Numbered from the stretch's first letter, positions 32,997-42,008 are shown. The stretch is 64,000 bases of DNA from Nocardia shimofusensis NBRC 100134 (GCF_001613125.1 NZ_BDBT01000005.1:186001-250000); one strand, 5' to 3'. Notes: generated from the letters alone by a model not told the origin. Translations and numbers: made by a program.

Positions 32997-33344
32997 ATGG
33001 ACGAGCCCATCCTGTACATCATCGACCGAGTCGTACTCAGACCCGGCACGGCACGGGCGTTCATCGACGCCTACCTCACCGAATACGCGCCGGGCGCCCG
33101 GGACAGGGGGCTGGAGCTGGAACGCATCCTGGTGAGCCCGCCTGCCTGGATCGAAGACGAGACGAACACCGTCACCGCCACCTGGACAGTGTCCGGCACG
33201 GCGGCGTGGTGGGCCGCCGCGGTCGCGGGCAGGCACGACACCGCGCCCGCAAGGTGGTGGGAATCGATGGCTCCGATGATCGTCGAGCGCTCCCGCTCGA
33301 TGGCGAGCCGCGCCGAGGACGTGGAAGGACTGTGCGATGTATAA
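32997..33344 (+). CDS. Small hypothetical protein, possibly a ferredoxin-like barrel
   Basis: A 115-residue protein. ILYIIDRVVLRPGTARAFIDAYLTEYAPGARDRG followed by a strand with TVTATWTVSG and a Trp-rich helix fits an alpha/beta-barrel monomer of the NIPSNAP or antibiotic-monooxygenase kind, but I cannot assign a family. It overlaps the next, Dabb-type gene by 8 bp, so the two are co-translated and may form a hetero-oligomer. Confidence 0.65.
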   Translation: MDEPILYIIDRVVLRPGTARAFIDAYLTEYAPGARDRGLELERILVSPPAWIEDETNTVTATWTVSGTAAWWAAAVAGRHDTAPARWWESMAPMIVERSRSMASRAEDVEGLCDV

Positions 33345-34104
33345 GGTGACCCGCTTGCTGCACCTGGCCGATCCCGGCGACGAGACGGCCGCCGCGACGA
33401 CCATCGAGCGCCTGACCTCGGCGGCGAAGTCCGCCGACGCGCGGCACACGCTGGTGGCGCGCACCCTGCCCGGCGTGCGCAACGGCGGGGATGTGCTGGC
33501 GCACCTACAGTTCGGCTCCGCGGCGGAGTGGGCGCGACACCGCGCCGCGATCGACGAGGCGACCTCCGGGTCCGCGATCGGGCACGTCGACGCGGTGGAG
33601 TACGAGAGCGGGCCTGCGAGCGACGCACACGCCGGGCGCCGCCAGGACGCGGGCCCGTCCCGGATCTACCGGACACTGCTGCTGCGCGTGGACGACGCGG
33701 CCGACACGGCCCAGGTGCGCCGATTCGAGCACGGCACCCTGCAGATGCCCGAGCACATCCCGGCCATCCTGGCCTGGCAGCTGAGCCCGGTCCGGCACGC
33801 CACCGGCGCCGCGCGATGGACGCACGTGTGGGAGCAGGAGTTCGCCGATGTGGACGAGCTGCTCGGGCCTTATATGCACCACCCGATCCACTGGGGTCAC
33901 GTGGACCGATGGTTCGACCCGGAATGCCCCGAGCAGATCGTCAAGGACCGGATCTGCCACAGCTTCTGCGCGATCTCTGCGCCTGTTATCGACGCAATGC
34001 CGGTCATCGACGCAGCGCCGGTTGCCGACGCGGCGCCAGTTGCCGACGCAGCGCCAGTTGCCGACGCGACGTCGGAGTTTCCCCTCGCCGCCCGAAGAGG
34101 CTAG
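33337..34104 (+). CDS. Dabb-type (stress-responsive A/B barrel) protein with repeat tail
   Basis: A 255-residue protein with two tandem alpha/beta-barrel units. The second is a recognisable Dabb domain (YRTLLLRVDDAADTAQVRRFEH, then WTHVWEQEFADVDELLGPYMHHPIHWGHVDRWF). The last 40 residues are five near-identical six-residue repeats of the PVADAA type encoded by 18-bp units. Dabb proteins are small dimeric barrels that include aromatic cyclases; some act on polyketides or steroids. The function here is unknown, but both genes lie between regulators and the steroid operon. Confidence 0.7.
   Translation: MYKVTRLLHLADPGDETAAATTIERLTSAAKSADARHTLVARTLPGVRNGGDVLAHLQFGSAAEWARHRAAIDEATSGSAIGHVDAVEYESGPASDAHAGRRQDAGPSRIYRTLLLRVDDAADTAQVRRFEHGTLQMPEHIPAILAWQLSPVRHATGAARWTHVWEQEFADVDELLGPYMHHPIHWGHVDRWFDPECPEQIVKDRICHSFCAISAPVIDAMPVIDAAPVADAAPVADAAPVADATSEFPLAARRG
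33982..34071 (+). repeat. Five tandem 18-bp repeats in the Dabb gene
   Basis: Five in-frame copies of a unit like CCAGTTGCCGACGCAGCG encode a PVxDAx tail. The last three copies are nearly identical, indicating recent expansion. Confidence 0.9.
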
Positions 34105-34232
34105 GCACCGAGGGGCCGATGTCTGCCGGCAGAGCCTCGGCGGGCCGAGCACGGGCGAGCATTGCGTCAGCGGACCGGCCGGCCGGCCAACCGACCGAGT
34201 ATCGGCGGGGGCCGGCGTCGGCGGGCTGCGTG

Positions 34233-35096
34233 TCAGCGAGCAAGAAAGGCCAGCACGACGGCTTCCCACGCCTGCTTCTGCTCGATCATCACCCAGTGCC
34301 CGCAGTTGGGGAAGATGTGCACCTCGCCGTTGCGCAGGGTGCGCATCGGCAGCAGCGCCATGTCGACTGGGCTGACCCGGTCGTCGCGGCCCCAGGTGAC
34401 CAGCACCGGCGCGGTGATCTTGCCGAGTTCGGCCCATCCGGGTGTCTCGGCGGCACGGGCCGCGTCGGCCATCCGCGCCAGCGCGGCCCGGCCGTACATG
34501 CGGCGGGAGTTCTCCAGTGTCGCCGGATCGGTGGCCTGCTCCCAGCGCTGCTCGATCAGTTCCTCGGTGACCAGCGCCGGATCGTAGACCATGGAGTGCA
34601 GCCAGGCGATGAGGGCTTCGCGGGTCGGGTTCTCGACGAACTCGCCGAGCCGGATGATTCCCTCGCCGGGAGCGGAGCTGAACAGCGGCGTCCCGATCCC
34701 GCCGATGGTGACCAGCCGGTCCACCCGCTCCGGGTCGGCCAGGGCGAAGCCGGTGGCGACGAAGCCGCCCATGGAATTGCCGATGATCCGCACCCGATCC
34801 AGGCCGAGCCCGTCCAGGAAGGCGGCCACCGCCTGCTGGGCGGACATCATCGGGTGCGGCGCGCCGAAGTCGTCGCTGACCCCGAAGCCGGGGAATTCCA
34901 GGACGAGAGTGCGGTAGTGCTCGGCGAAGACCGGGACGTTGGCGCCGAAGTTGCGCCACCCCGTGACGCCGGGGCCGGAGCCGTGCAGCAGGAGCAGGGG
35001 CGGGCCGTCGCCGGTTTCGCGGTAGCGCAGCACGCCGTGCTCGGTGGACAGCTCCCGCAGCTCGGGAACGACACTGGATTCGACCGTTGTACTCAT
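34233..35096 (-). CDS. hsaD: Meta-cleavage product hydrolase, HsaD-like
   Basis: A 287-residue alpha/beta hydrolase. LLLLHGSGPGVTGWRNFGANV is the oxyanion and cofactor-independent C-C hydrolase segment. The triad is Ser108 in GNSMGG, Asp238/239 in WGRDDRVSP and His267 in NCGHW. Length and motifs match HsaD/BphD enzymes, which hydrolyse a vinylogous 1,5-diketone after ring opening. In the seco-steroid pathway this would cut 4,9-DSHA into HHD and DOHNAA. It is the last gene of the long kshA-led operon. A candidate operator lies 43 bp upstream, so it may also have its own promoter. Confidence 0.8.
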   Translation of the reverse strand: MSTTVESSVVPELRELSTEHGVLRYRETGDGPPLLLLHGSGPGVTGWRNFGANVPVFAEHYRTLVLEFPGFGVSDDFGAPHPMMSAQQAVAAFLDGLGLDRVRIIGNSMGGFVATGFALADPERVDRLVTIGGIGTPLFSSAPGEGIIRLGEFVENPTREALIAWLHSMVYDPALVTEELIEQRWEQATDPATLENSRRMYGRAALARMADAARAAETPGWAELGKITAPVLVTWGRDDRVSPVDMALLPMRTLRNGEVHIFPNCGHWVMIEQKQAWEAVVLAFLAR

Positions 35097-35138
35097 GCCC
35101 CGAGCCTGCCACCTCGGCGGCCGCCTCCTCGAGCGAAT

Positions 35139-35153
35139 TCCCGGTGAGCGGCA
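35139..35153. promoter_or_regulatory. Candidate operator upstream of the HsaD-like gene
   Basis: TCCCGGTGAGCGGCA matches the 15-bp family at 13 of 15 positions to TCCCGCTGAGCGGGA. It lies between the HsaD-like start and the upstream small gene. Confidence 0.5.
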
Positions 35154-35179
35154 CGCCGTTCCGGCGCCCGCCGCGCGGC

Positions 35180-35440
35180 TCAGTGCAGGCGCGGAATGGC
35201 GTCGCCTACGGGCAGTTCGATACGCGACTCGGGCAGCGCGTGCGCGCGCACCGCGCGGTCGATGGTGCGATGCAACGCCTCGCATCCGCGTTCCTGGTGT
35301 CCGACACCACGGCTCTGGGCCGCGATGACCGGGCACCGGCTCGCGGCGCCGACCCACTGGACCGAAGTGTGCGCGGGACTGAACTTCTCGATCAGCACGC
35401 GCTGACCGCAGAGCTCGCAGTCGAGCGGACGCATGGTCAT
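35180..35440 (-). CDS. Small cysteine-containing protein of the steroid operon
   Basis: An 86-residue protein with no recognised domain. It starts PLDCELCGQRVLIEKFSPAHTSVQW and has a CxxC pair at residues 8-11, a further Cys in RCPVI and one in GCEAL, so it may hold a metal or Fe-S centre, for instance as an electron carrier or zinc knuckle. Its start overlaps the stop of the flavin reductase gene (ATGA), so both are translated together. The conserved look of the KFSPxHTSVQW block suggests a real gene with a role linked to HsaAB or the downstream hydrolase. No function is assigned. Confidence 0.7.
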   Translation of the reverse strand: MTMRPLDCELCGQRVLIEKFSPAHTSVQWVGAASRCPVIAAQSRGVGHQERGCEALHRTIDRAVRAHALPESRIELPVGDAIPRLH

Positions 35441-35985
35441 CGCGACTCCGCCGGACCGACGCCGCCGTAGCGACCGCGGAAGAAGATCAGCGGCGCCAGG
35501 TCCGTGGCGTACAGATGACGCACCCGGGAGACCACGATGGTGTGGTCACCCGCCGGATGCTCGGCCTCCAGCTCGGCCTCGATCCAGGCCAGGGAATCGG
35601 TGAGGATCGGCGCCCCGGCCGGCGAGGGCTGCCATTCGATGCCGCGGAACTTCTCGGCTCCGCGCGCCGCCAGCTGACGGCACACCGGCTCCTGCGCCGC
35701 GGACAGGATGTTCACCGTGTAGTGGCCCGCCGCGCGGACTCGCGGCCAGGACGTGCTGGTCGCGGCCACACAGAAGGCGATCAGCGGCGGGTCGAGCGAC
35801 ACCGAGGTGAACGAGTTCGCGGCCAGGCCGGTCGGGACCGAGGTCTGCGGATCGATGCCGGTGATCGCGACGACGCCGGTGGCGAAATGCCCCAGCACGG
35901 TGCGCATCAGAGCCGGATCCAGTTCCGGGAGGTCCCCGGCCGCCCCGGTCGGGGTGGTGCCGAATTCGCTGCTGATGGAGGTCAT
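35437..35985 (-). CDS. hsaB: Flavin reductase, HsaB-like
   Basis: A 182-residue protein of the FMN-binding flavin-reductase family. LRTVLGHFATGVVAITG-type strand, then VPTGLAANSFTSVSLDPPLIAFCVA, and the HTIVVSRVRHL and PLIFFRGRYGG elements are all typical. It would supply reduced flavin to the HsaA monooxygenase encoded in the same operon at 44626. ATG 35985 has GAGGAGC upstream. Paralogues serving other two-component monooxygenases have the same motifs, so the partner is inferred. Confidence 0.8.
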   Translation of the reverse strand: MTSISSEFGTTPTGAAGDLPELDPALMRTVLGHFATGVVAITGIDPQTSVPTGLAANSFTSVSLDPPLIAFCVAATSTSWPRVRAAGHYTVNILSAAQEPVCRQLAARGAEKFRGIEWQPSPAGAPILTDSLAWIEAELEAEHPAGDHTIVVSRVRHLYATDLAPLIFFRGRYGGVGPAESR

Positions 35986-36037
35986 CCCCTGCTCCTCATG
36001 GATCGACGAACACACGCGGTGACGGTATCGGTCCCGC

Positions 36038-37303
36038 TCACGTCCCGGCCGGGTCTTTCCCGTCGGCCGGAACAGCCGCCGTACCGGCGGCGGGCATCGC
36101 GGGTGCGCCCAGCGGCACCGAGGTGCGCGGTGTCGCCAGCACACAGTGGGTTCCGTAGAAGATGGTCGGCATGCACTTGTTGCAGTGGATGCACAGCGAC
36201 TTCGCCTCGTGATCGGCCTGGATCTTGTTGATCAGGTCGGGCTCGCGCAGCAGCGCCCGCGCCATCGCCACGAACTCGAAGCCCTCGGCCATCGCGACGT
36301 CCATCGAAGCCTTGTCGGTGATTCCGCCCAGCAGCACCAGCGGCATCGAGACATTCGCCCGGATCTGGCGGGCCGCCTCCAGCATGAACAGGTCCTGGTA
36401 GGGGTAGTTGTGCAGGAAGAACTTGCCCGCCAGCTTGACGCCGAACTTCATCAGCGGCGACATCACGGCCGCGAATTCGGTCAGCGGCGCGTCACCCTTG
36501 AACAGGTACATCGGATTCAGCAGCGAACTGCCGATGGTCAGCTCGATGGCGTCGAGGCTGCCGTCCTCCTCGAGCCACTGCGCCACCTGCACCGCCTCGT
36601 CGAGCCAGAAGCCGCCGGGCACGCCGTCGTCCATGTTCAGCTTGGCCAGCACCGCGATCCGGCCGTCGGAGGCTTCACGCACCTCGGCGGCGACCTCGCG
36701 CAGCAGCCGGGCCCGGTTGCGCAGCGATCCGCCGTAGGCGTCCTTGCGCTTGTTGAGCACCGGGCTCAGGAACGAGCTGGCGAAGTAGTTGTGCCCGAAG
36801 TGGATCTCGACGGCGTCGAATCCGGACTCGACGGCCAGCCGGGTGGCGGTGCCGTGCGCGGTGCGGATGCGGGCGATGTCGGCCAGGGTGGCGGCATGGG
36901 TGACCTGCGGGCCCATCGGGCTGACCCGCCGGGAGGCCGAGAGCGCGGGCAACCCGTTGGATTTGGCGCTCGCGACCGGGCCTGCGTGGCCGATCTGCGC
37001 CGAGATCGCCGCACCTTCGGTGTGTACCGCGTCGGTGAGTTCGCGCAGGCCGGGCACGGCCTCCTCCCGCATCCAGATCTGATCGGCCTCGGTGCGGCCC
37101 TCCGGGGCCACGGCGCAGTAGGCGACCGTCGTCATGCCGACGCCACCCGCGGCGACCTGCCGGTGGAATTCGACGAGCTGGTCGCTGACCAGCGCGCCGG
37201 GCGTCATGTGTTCGAAGGTGGCGGATTTGATGATGCGATTGCGCAGGCTAACCGGACCGAGCCGAGCCGGGGCGAGCACATCGGGGACAGGGGCTGTGGT
37301 CAC
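36038..37303 (-). CDS. Old yellow enzyme family NADH:flavin oxidoreductase with Fe-S motif
   Basis: A 421-residue enzyme. The N-terminal OYE barrel begins with LAPARLGPVSLRNRIIKSATFEHMTPG. SAQIGHAG and HFGHNYFASSFLSP contain residues that bind flavin and substrate, and LVLLGGITD plus VAMARALLREPDLINK close the barrel. The C-terminus has CIHCNKC plus a later Cys (371, 374, 377, 387), the 4Fe-4S motif of 2,4-dienoyl-CoA-reductase-type members. It probably reduces an activated C=C bond of an intermediate. The GTG at 37303 follows AAAGG. A broken copy of the same gene lies at 30719. Confidence 0.82.
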   Translation of the reverse strand: MTTAPVPDVLAPARLGPVSLRNRIIKSATFEHMTPGALVSDQLVEFHRQVAAGGVGMTTVAYCAVAPEGRTEADQIWMREEAVPGLRELTDAVHTEGAAISAQIGHAGPVASAKSNGLPALSASRRVSPMGPQVTHAATLADIARIRTAHGTATRLAVESGFDAVEIHFGHNYFASSFLSPVLNKRKDAYGGSLRNRARLLREVAAEVREASDGRIAVLAKLNMDDGVPGGFWLDEAVQVAQWLEEDGSLDAIELTIGSSLLNPMYLFKGDAPLTEFAAVMSPLMKFGVKLAGKFFLHNYPYQDLFMLEAARQIRANVSMPLVLLGGITDKASMDVAMAEGFEFVAMARALLREPDLINKIQADHEAKSLCIHCNKCMPTIFYGTHCVLATPRTSVPLGAPAMPAAGTAAVPADGKDPAGT

Positions 37304-37314
37304 AACGGTGCCTT

Positions 37315-39267
37315 TCAGTGCGAGATGAACGTGAGGTCTTCGGGATGCGGCTCGCGCAGCATCGTCCAGTAGTCGACGAGGCGCCACGGGCACGGCACGA
37401 CCGCCCGGCCCGCGCTGTTGCGGTAGTAGCCGTTGACCTCCGCACCCGGGTGCACCCACACCGTCTCGTCGAGCGCTTCGTCGACGCGGCGGTTGTACTC
37501 GTCGAGTGCCTCCTGGGTGACGTCCATGGCGGCAAGGTCGTTCTCCAGCAGGTACTGCAGGCACTCGATGAGGTAGTGGACCTGCTCTTCGCCGGTGATG
37601 TTGTGTCCCGCACCGTGATTGGGTGCGGAGTTGGGGCCGGCGGTGACGAAGAGGTTGGGGAATCCGGCCACCTGGACCCCGAGGTAGGCCCGCGGGTCCT
37701 CGCCGCCCTTCCAGACCTGCGCCAGCGTCCGCCCGTCCCGGCCGGTGATGTCGATGGTGGTGGTGAACTGCAGCTCGAATCCGGTCGCCAGAATGATCAC
37801 ATCGGCGGGGACGAATTCGCCGTCGGTGGTGTGCACGCCCTCCGGGGTGATCTCGCGGAACGAGGCGCGGTGCAACCTCACGTGCTCGCGCTTCAGCGCC
37901 GCGAAGAATCCGGGGTCCTTCACGATCCGCTTGGCGTACGGGCGGAAGTCCGGGGTCAGCTTCTCGATCAGATCCGGGCGGTCGGAGAAACTCTTGCGCA
38001 GGTACTCCAGCGCGGTACGCAGCACCATGTCGTTGGCGGGCGAGGCGGACACGTGGGTAGCCGCCCATTCCTTGTCGATACGCGGCAGCGGGTAGAGGTT
38101 GTCGGAGGCGAACCAGTACGTGCGCAACCGGAACCACTTGTCGTAGAACGGCAGATGTGCCATCGCCCACTTCTCGCCGTCGGGCACGTCGCCGCCGACG
38201 GTCTTCTCCGGCACCAGCCAGTGCGGGCTGCGCACGACGACATCCAGGGTTTCCACCTCGTCGACGATGTCGGCCACGACCTGCACCGAGGTGCAGCCGG
38301 TGCCGAGCACCACCACCCGCTTACCGCGTAGATCCAGACTCGTGTCCCAGTTCGCGGTGTGCACGATCGTGCCCGCGAAGGTGTCCGTCCCCGGCACGTC
38401 CGGGATGTTGGGCTCGTTGAGCATGCCCAGCGCGGTGACCACCGCACGGGCCCGGTGCCGGGTGCGCAGACCCACACGGTCCTCGGTGACGACCTCCCAC
38501 CGCTTGTCGTCCTCGAGCCAGGTCGCCGAACGCACCCGCGTACCGAACCGGATGTGCTCGCGCAGGCGGTACTTCGCCACCACATCGAGCAGGTAGTTCT
38601 GATACTCGGGGCCGGTCGGGTAGTAGCGCGACCAGTTCGGGTTCAGTTCGAACGAGTAGGAGTAGTAGTGGCTCGGGGTGTCCACCGCCGCGCCGGGATA
38701 GGTGTTGCGGTGCCAGGTGCCGCCGATATCGTCGCGTTCCTCGAAGATGGTGTAGCCGAATCCCGCTGCACCCAGCTTGATTCCGGCGTTGATGCCGACG
38801 ATGCCCGCGCCGATCACGATCACGTCGAAATCGGCGGGCGGGGTCACCGTCACCGGGACACGGCGCGGATCCTGCCGGAAACCGGACTGCTCGAGCAGCA
38901 GCGGGACGAATTCGGCGTCCACGCGCTGGGAGGTGCAGATGGTGGCCATCCGCCGGAACAGCTCCTCGTCGGGTACATCGAGGGTGGCGACCGCGTCCGG
39001 GGTCAGCACCTCGCGGGCTCGGGCGCGGATCGCCTCGGCGACGTCCTCGGGGTAGGTGCCCGGCGGCACGGCCGGCGCGACACCGGTGCGGTAGTGGTTG
39101 CCGGGTTCCTCGATGGTCAGGCCCGCGCCGAACTCGTCGAGCAGCCCTGGATCGCCGGTCACGTGCACCATCGACATGAGCAGCGGGGCCGGTTCACATT
39201 CCGCGATGGCCTGGTGCAGTGCGGCTTCGGACGCGGCGGAGACGCCGGCGACGACGGTGTCGGTCAT
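37315..39267 (-). CDS. Baeyer-Villiger monooxygenase, 650 residues (HAPMO-like size)
   Basis: A type I Baeyer-Villiger monooxygenase. After a 145-residue N-terminal extension, as in 4-hydroxyacetophenone-type monooxygenases, it has FAD motif VIGAGIVGI (from residue 152), the fingerprint FAGTIVHTANWD (297-308; F-x-G-x-x-x-H-x-x-x-W), a second Rossmann motif LGTGCTSVQ (321-329) and ATGFELQF. It inserts oxygen next to a ketone, giving an ester or lactone, with NADPH and O2. It sits between an SDR and an OYE, overlapping the SDR by 4 bp. A steroid ketone is the likely substrate by context. Confidence 0.85.
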   Translation of the reverse strand: MTDTVVAGVSAASEAALHQAIAECEPAPLLMSMVHVTGDPGLLDEFGAGLTIEEPGNHYRTGVAPAVPPGTYPEDVAEAIRARAREVLTPDAVATLDVPDEELFRRMATICTSQRVDAEFVPLLLEQSGFRQDPRRVPVTVTPPADFDVIVIGAGIVGINAGIKLGAAGFGYTIFEERDDIGGTWHRNTYPGAAVDTPSHYYSYSFELNPNWSRYYPTGPEYQNYLLDVVAKYRLREHIRFGTRVRSATWLEDDKRWEVVTEDRVGLRTRHRARAVVTALGMLNEPNIPDVPGTDTFAGTIVHTANWDTSLDLRGKRVVVLGTGCTSVQVVADIVDEVETLDVVVRSPHWLVPEKTVGGDVPDGEKWAMAHLPFYDKWFRLRTYWFASDNLYPLPRIDKEWAATHVSASPANDMVLRTALEYLRKSFSDRPDLIEKLTPDFRPYAKRIVKDPGFFAALKREHVRLHRASFREITPEGVHTTDGEFVPADVIILATGFELQFTTTIDITGRDGRTLAQVWKGGEDPRAYLGVQVAGFPNLFVTAGPNSAPNHGAGHNITGEEQVHYLIECLQYLLENDLAAMDVTQEALDEYNRRVDEALDETVWVHPGAEVNGYYRNSAGRAVVPCPWRLVDYWTMLREPHPEDLTFISH

Positions 39268-40148
39268 GAGCTACCTTCCGGAAGTGGAACGCCCATCCGG
39301 GCGAGCATGTCTCGTGGGTTCGCGGGTGGGCTGAGGGTGCGCAACTGTTCGCCGCGCCGGGTCGCCGACGCAGCGCACATCGCGTCGTCGGAGAAGACCC
39401 AGAAGTCGCCGCGCGCGATCTGCTCGATCATGTGCTCGGCGGCGTCGAGCGGATCGAGCCCCTTCTCGACGTTGTCGCGCTGCATCGCGGCGAACACGGC
39501 ATTGGCGGTCGGGTTCGTGGTGGGCGCGTCGCGCTGGGCGGCGAGGAAGATCTCGCTGCGGATCGAGTGCGGCACCACGGCGCTGACCTGGATCGGGGCG
39601 CCGATGATCGACAGATCCTGGTGCAGGCATTCGGTCATCGCCTGCACCGCGAACTTGCTGACGATGTAGGGCGATTGGACGGCGACGGTGTTGAGGCCGC
39701 CGACCGAGGAGAGGTTGGCGACACATGTCGGCTTCCCCGCCGCGATCATGCGCGGCACGAACGATTTCACGCAGTAGAAGACGCCGTCGACGTTGATCTG
39801 CATCAGCCGGCGCCACCGGGTGGAATCGATCTCCCACAGCAGCCCCGCCGATTCGATGCCCGCGTTGTTGATCAGCAGTTCGACACTGCCGTGGCGAGCG
39901 AAGACCGCCGCCGCCAAGGCCTCGACCTGCTGCTCGTCGGCCACGTCGACGCCGTGCCCCTCGGCCGCGCCGCCGCGGGCGACGATCTCGGCGGCGGCCT
40001 CCGCGGCGCGGCGCTCGTCGATATCGGCGACGACCACCGTCATGCCCAGCGCCCCGAGATGGTCGGCCAGGCCGCGGCCGATACCGGCGGCAGCGCCGGT
40101 GACCACGGCGGTGCCGCGCGAGAAGCGTTCCTGCGCACAGCTGCCCAT
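39264..40148 (-). CDS. Short-chain dehydrogenase/reductase
   Basis: A 294-residue SDR. The NAD(P) motif TGAAAGIGRG is near residue 17, NNAG is at about 92, and catalytic Ser, Tyr and Lys are in NLSSVGG and YIVSKFA. The chain is longer than a classical 250-residue SDR by a C-terminal helical extension. It probably oxidises or reduces a hydroxyl of a steroid intermediate. ATG 40148 shares a base with the stop of the preceding SDR gene (TGATG), and its own stop overlaps the next ATG, so translation is tightly coupled. Confidence 0.8.
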   Translation of the reverse strand: MGSCAQERFSRGTAVVTGAAAGIGRGLADHLGALGMTVVVADIDERRAAEAAAEIVARGGAAEGHGVDVADEQQVEALAAAVFARHGSVELLINNAGIESAGLLWEIDSTRWRRLMQINVDGVFYCVKSFVPRMIAAGKPTCVANLSSVGGLNTVAVQSPYIVSKFAVQAMTECLHQDLSIIGAPIQVSAVVPHSIRSEIFLAAQRDAPTTNPTANAVFAAMQRDNVEKGLDPLDAAEHMIEQIARGDFWVFSDDAMCAASATRRGEQLRTLSPPANPRDMLARMGVPLPEGSS

Positions 40149-41035
40149 CACACGCCCTCCGGCCGGATATTCGGGTTCGACCACGCCGGGGGTTCCCGGC
40201 GCGGCAGTTCGGTGCGGCCGTCCAGCGAGCGCACCGGGGTGCCCGTCGCATACGGGTAATGCAGGCTGAAAGCGACCAGCCCGGTACGATCGGCGGCCGG
40301 TGCGGTGCACATCTCGAGCACCGTCTGCGCGAGGTATTCGACCGGCTCGGTGTCGTAGCCCTGCGGCAGCAGCGCCGCCGCGCCGGGGGTCATGATCGCC
40401 GTCGACGGCCCCACCGCGTTGACCGCGATGTTCTCGTCCAGCAATTCGGCGGCCAGCCCCTGGGTGAAGCGATGCAGCGCGGCTTTGACCGAGGCGTAGA
40501 CGACGTCGCCGGAGGTCTTGTTGTACTCGCGGAACGGCCGGATGGGGCTGAGCCCGGTCGACGATCCGATGTTGACGATCCAGCCCGCGCCCTGCTCGCG
40601 CAGGTGCGGGATCGCCGCGCGGCTGAGCACGAACGGCACCTCGAGGTAGTGCTGGACCGTCCGGTGGAACGTCGCGTCGCTCATCTTCTCGATGGCGCTG
40701 TAGTCGGCGAATCCGGCGTTGTTGACCAGGATGTCGAGGCCGCCGAGTTCCTCGGCGGCGCGGTCGACCAAGCCGGCGCGCTGCTCGGCGTCCTCGAGGT
40801 CGGCCGGGATCGCGATCGCCCGGCCGCCCGCGGCCTCGATCAGGCGCACCGTCTCGGCCAGGGTGCCGGAGAGCACCTGGGTCTGTCCGTCCCGGATCGA
40901 CGGGCTCGGATCCTGCGAGCGGGCCGTGACGGCCACGGTCGCGCCTTCGGCGGCCAGCCGCTGCGCGACGGCCCGCCCTATCCCCCGGCTGCTGCCGGTG
41001 ACCAGGGCTCGCTTGCCGGTGAGTCGCTGTGTCAT
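40148..41035 (-). CDS. Short-chain dehydrogenase/reductase
   Basis: A 295-residue SDR. TGSSRGIGRA is at residues 13-22, LVNNAGFADYS in the middle, and the catalytic residues lie in NIGSSTG and, after an insertion, YASVKAALH. It resembles bacterial hydroxysteroid or acyl-reductase-like SDRs; the tail ending in NPNIRPEGV is unusual. It follows the esterase gene with a 4-bp overlap. Substrate inferred from operon only. Confidence 0.8.
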   Translation of the reverse strand: MTQRLTGKRALVTGSSRGIGRAVAQRLAAEGATVAVTARSQDPSPSIRDGQTQVLSGTLAETVRLIEAAGGRAIAIPADLEDAEQRAGLVDRAAEELGGLDILVNNAGFADYSAIEKMSDATFHRTVQHYLEVPFVLSRAAIPHLREQGAGWIVNIGSSTGLSPIRPFREYNKTSGDVVYASVKAALHRFTQGLAAELLDENIAVNAVGPSTAIMTPGAAALLPQGYDTEPVEYLAQTVLEMCTAPAADRTGLVAFSLHYPYATGTPVRSLDGRTELPRREPPAWSNPNIRPEGV

Positions 41036-41976
41036 GACGCCTCCAGCACGTCGCGCATCATCGTCCAGACCTGTTCACGCGCCGGGCCGGTCAGTGCGAG
41101 GCTGGGGAAGGTCAGGAATCCGTGGAAGAGCCCGTCGAAGCGGTGCGCGGTGACCGGCACCCCGGCCTCGACGAGCCTGCGGGCGTAGTCCTCCCCGGCC
41201 GAGCACGGCGGGTCGAGCTCGGCGGTCGCCACCACCGCGGGCGGCAGACCGGCCAGCGAATCGGCCTTGCTCGGAACCAGATACGGGCTGTCGGTGCCGT
41301 GCGGAGCGTACTGCTGCCAGTACCAGCGCATGGCCGTGGTGGTGTTGTAGTAGCCCTCGCCGTAGCGCCGGTAGGACTCGGTGGTGAAGTCGTCGTCGAT
41401 CACCGGGTAGAGCATGATCTGGGCAGTGATGCGCGGGCCGCCGCGGTCGCGGGCGGCCAGGCTCGCCGTGGCCGCCAGATTGCCGCCCGCGCTGTCGCCT
41501 GCCACCGCGATCCGCTCCGGGTCGCCGCCGAACTCGGCGGCGTGCGCGTTCGCCCACACCAGGGCCGCGTACACGTCCTCCATCGCCGCGGGCCCAGGAT
41601 GTTCGGGAGCGCGCCGGTAGTCGACCGAGACCACCACGACCCCGACCGCAGCGGCCATCGACCGGCAGAACTCGTCGTGGCTGTCCAGATCGCAAAAGAC
41701 GAATCCGCCGCCGTGCGCGAAGACCACCACCGGCAGCGGCGCGTCCCGCTGTACCTCGGGCACATACACTCGCAGCGTCAGATCACCGCCGGGCCCCTCG
41801 ATGACCTTGTCCTCAGCCCGCCGCATCTGCGGCTGCCGGGTCAGCGGCGCGCGCCGGGACACGATGATCTCCCGCAACTCGGCCGCCTCGTGCCGGGTCA
41901 CGTCGGGGAACGATTCCAGCGCCGAGAGCATCGCCTCGACATCCGGATGCAGGTCGGACCGTCGCTGTCCGCCCAT
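41032..41976 (-). CDS. Alpha/beta hydrolase of the hormone-sensitive-lipase family
   Basis: A 314-residue esterase. It has the oxyanion-hole HGGGF (88-92), nucleophile Ser162 in GDSAGG, the Asp in AELDPPCSAGEDYA and the His in FDGLFHGF. The HSL family hydrolyses short acyl esters of bulky alcohols. It lies directly after the Baeyer-Villiger gene at 42009 in transcription order, matching the monooxygenase plus esterase pairing used to remove an acetyl side chain as an acetate ester. That pairing is known from progesterone degradation, and here it is inference. Confidence 0.83.
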   Translation of the reverse strand: MGGQRRSDLHPDVEAMLSALESFPDVTRHEAAELREIIVSRRAPLTRQPQMRRAEDKVIEGPGGDLTLRVYVPEVQRDAPLPVVVFAHGGGFVFCDLDSHDEFCRSMAAAVGVVVVSVDYRRAPEHPGPAAMEDVYAALVWANAHAAEFGGDPERIAVAGDSAGGNLAATASLAARDRGGPRITAQIMLYPVIDDDFTTESYRRYGEGYYNTTTAMRWYWQQYAPHGTDSPYLVPSKADSLAGLPPAVVATAELDPPCSAGEDYARRLVEAGVPVTAHRFDGLFHGFLTFPSLALTGPAREQVWTMMRDVLEAS

Positions 41977-42008
41977 CTCGACCACGTCCTTCTCGTCGTT
42001 GATAGCGG

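Noticed and set aside
34108..34140. CCGAGG/CCTCGG inverted repeat between the Dabb gene and the HsaD-like gene
   Set aside because: Six-base arms with a long loop in GC-rich DNA are too common; a terminator there is likely, but this element alone does not show it.
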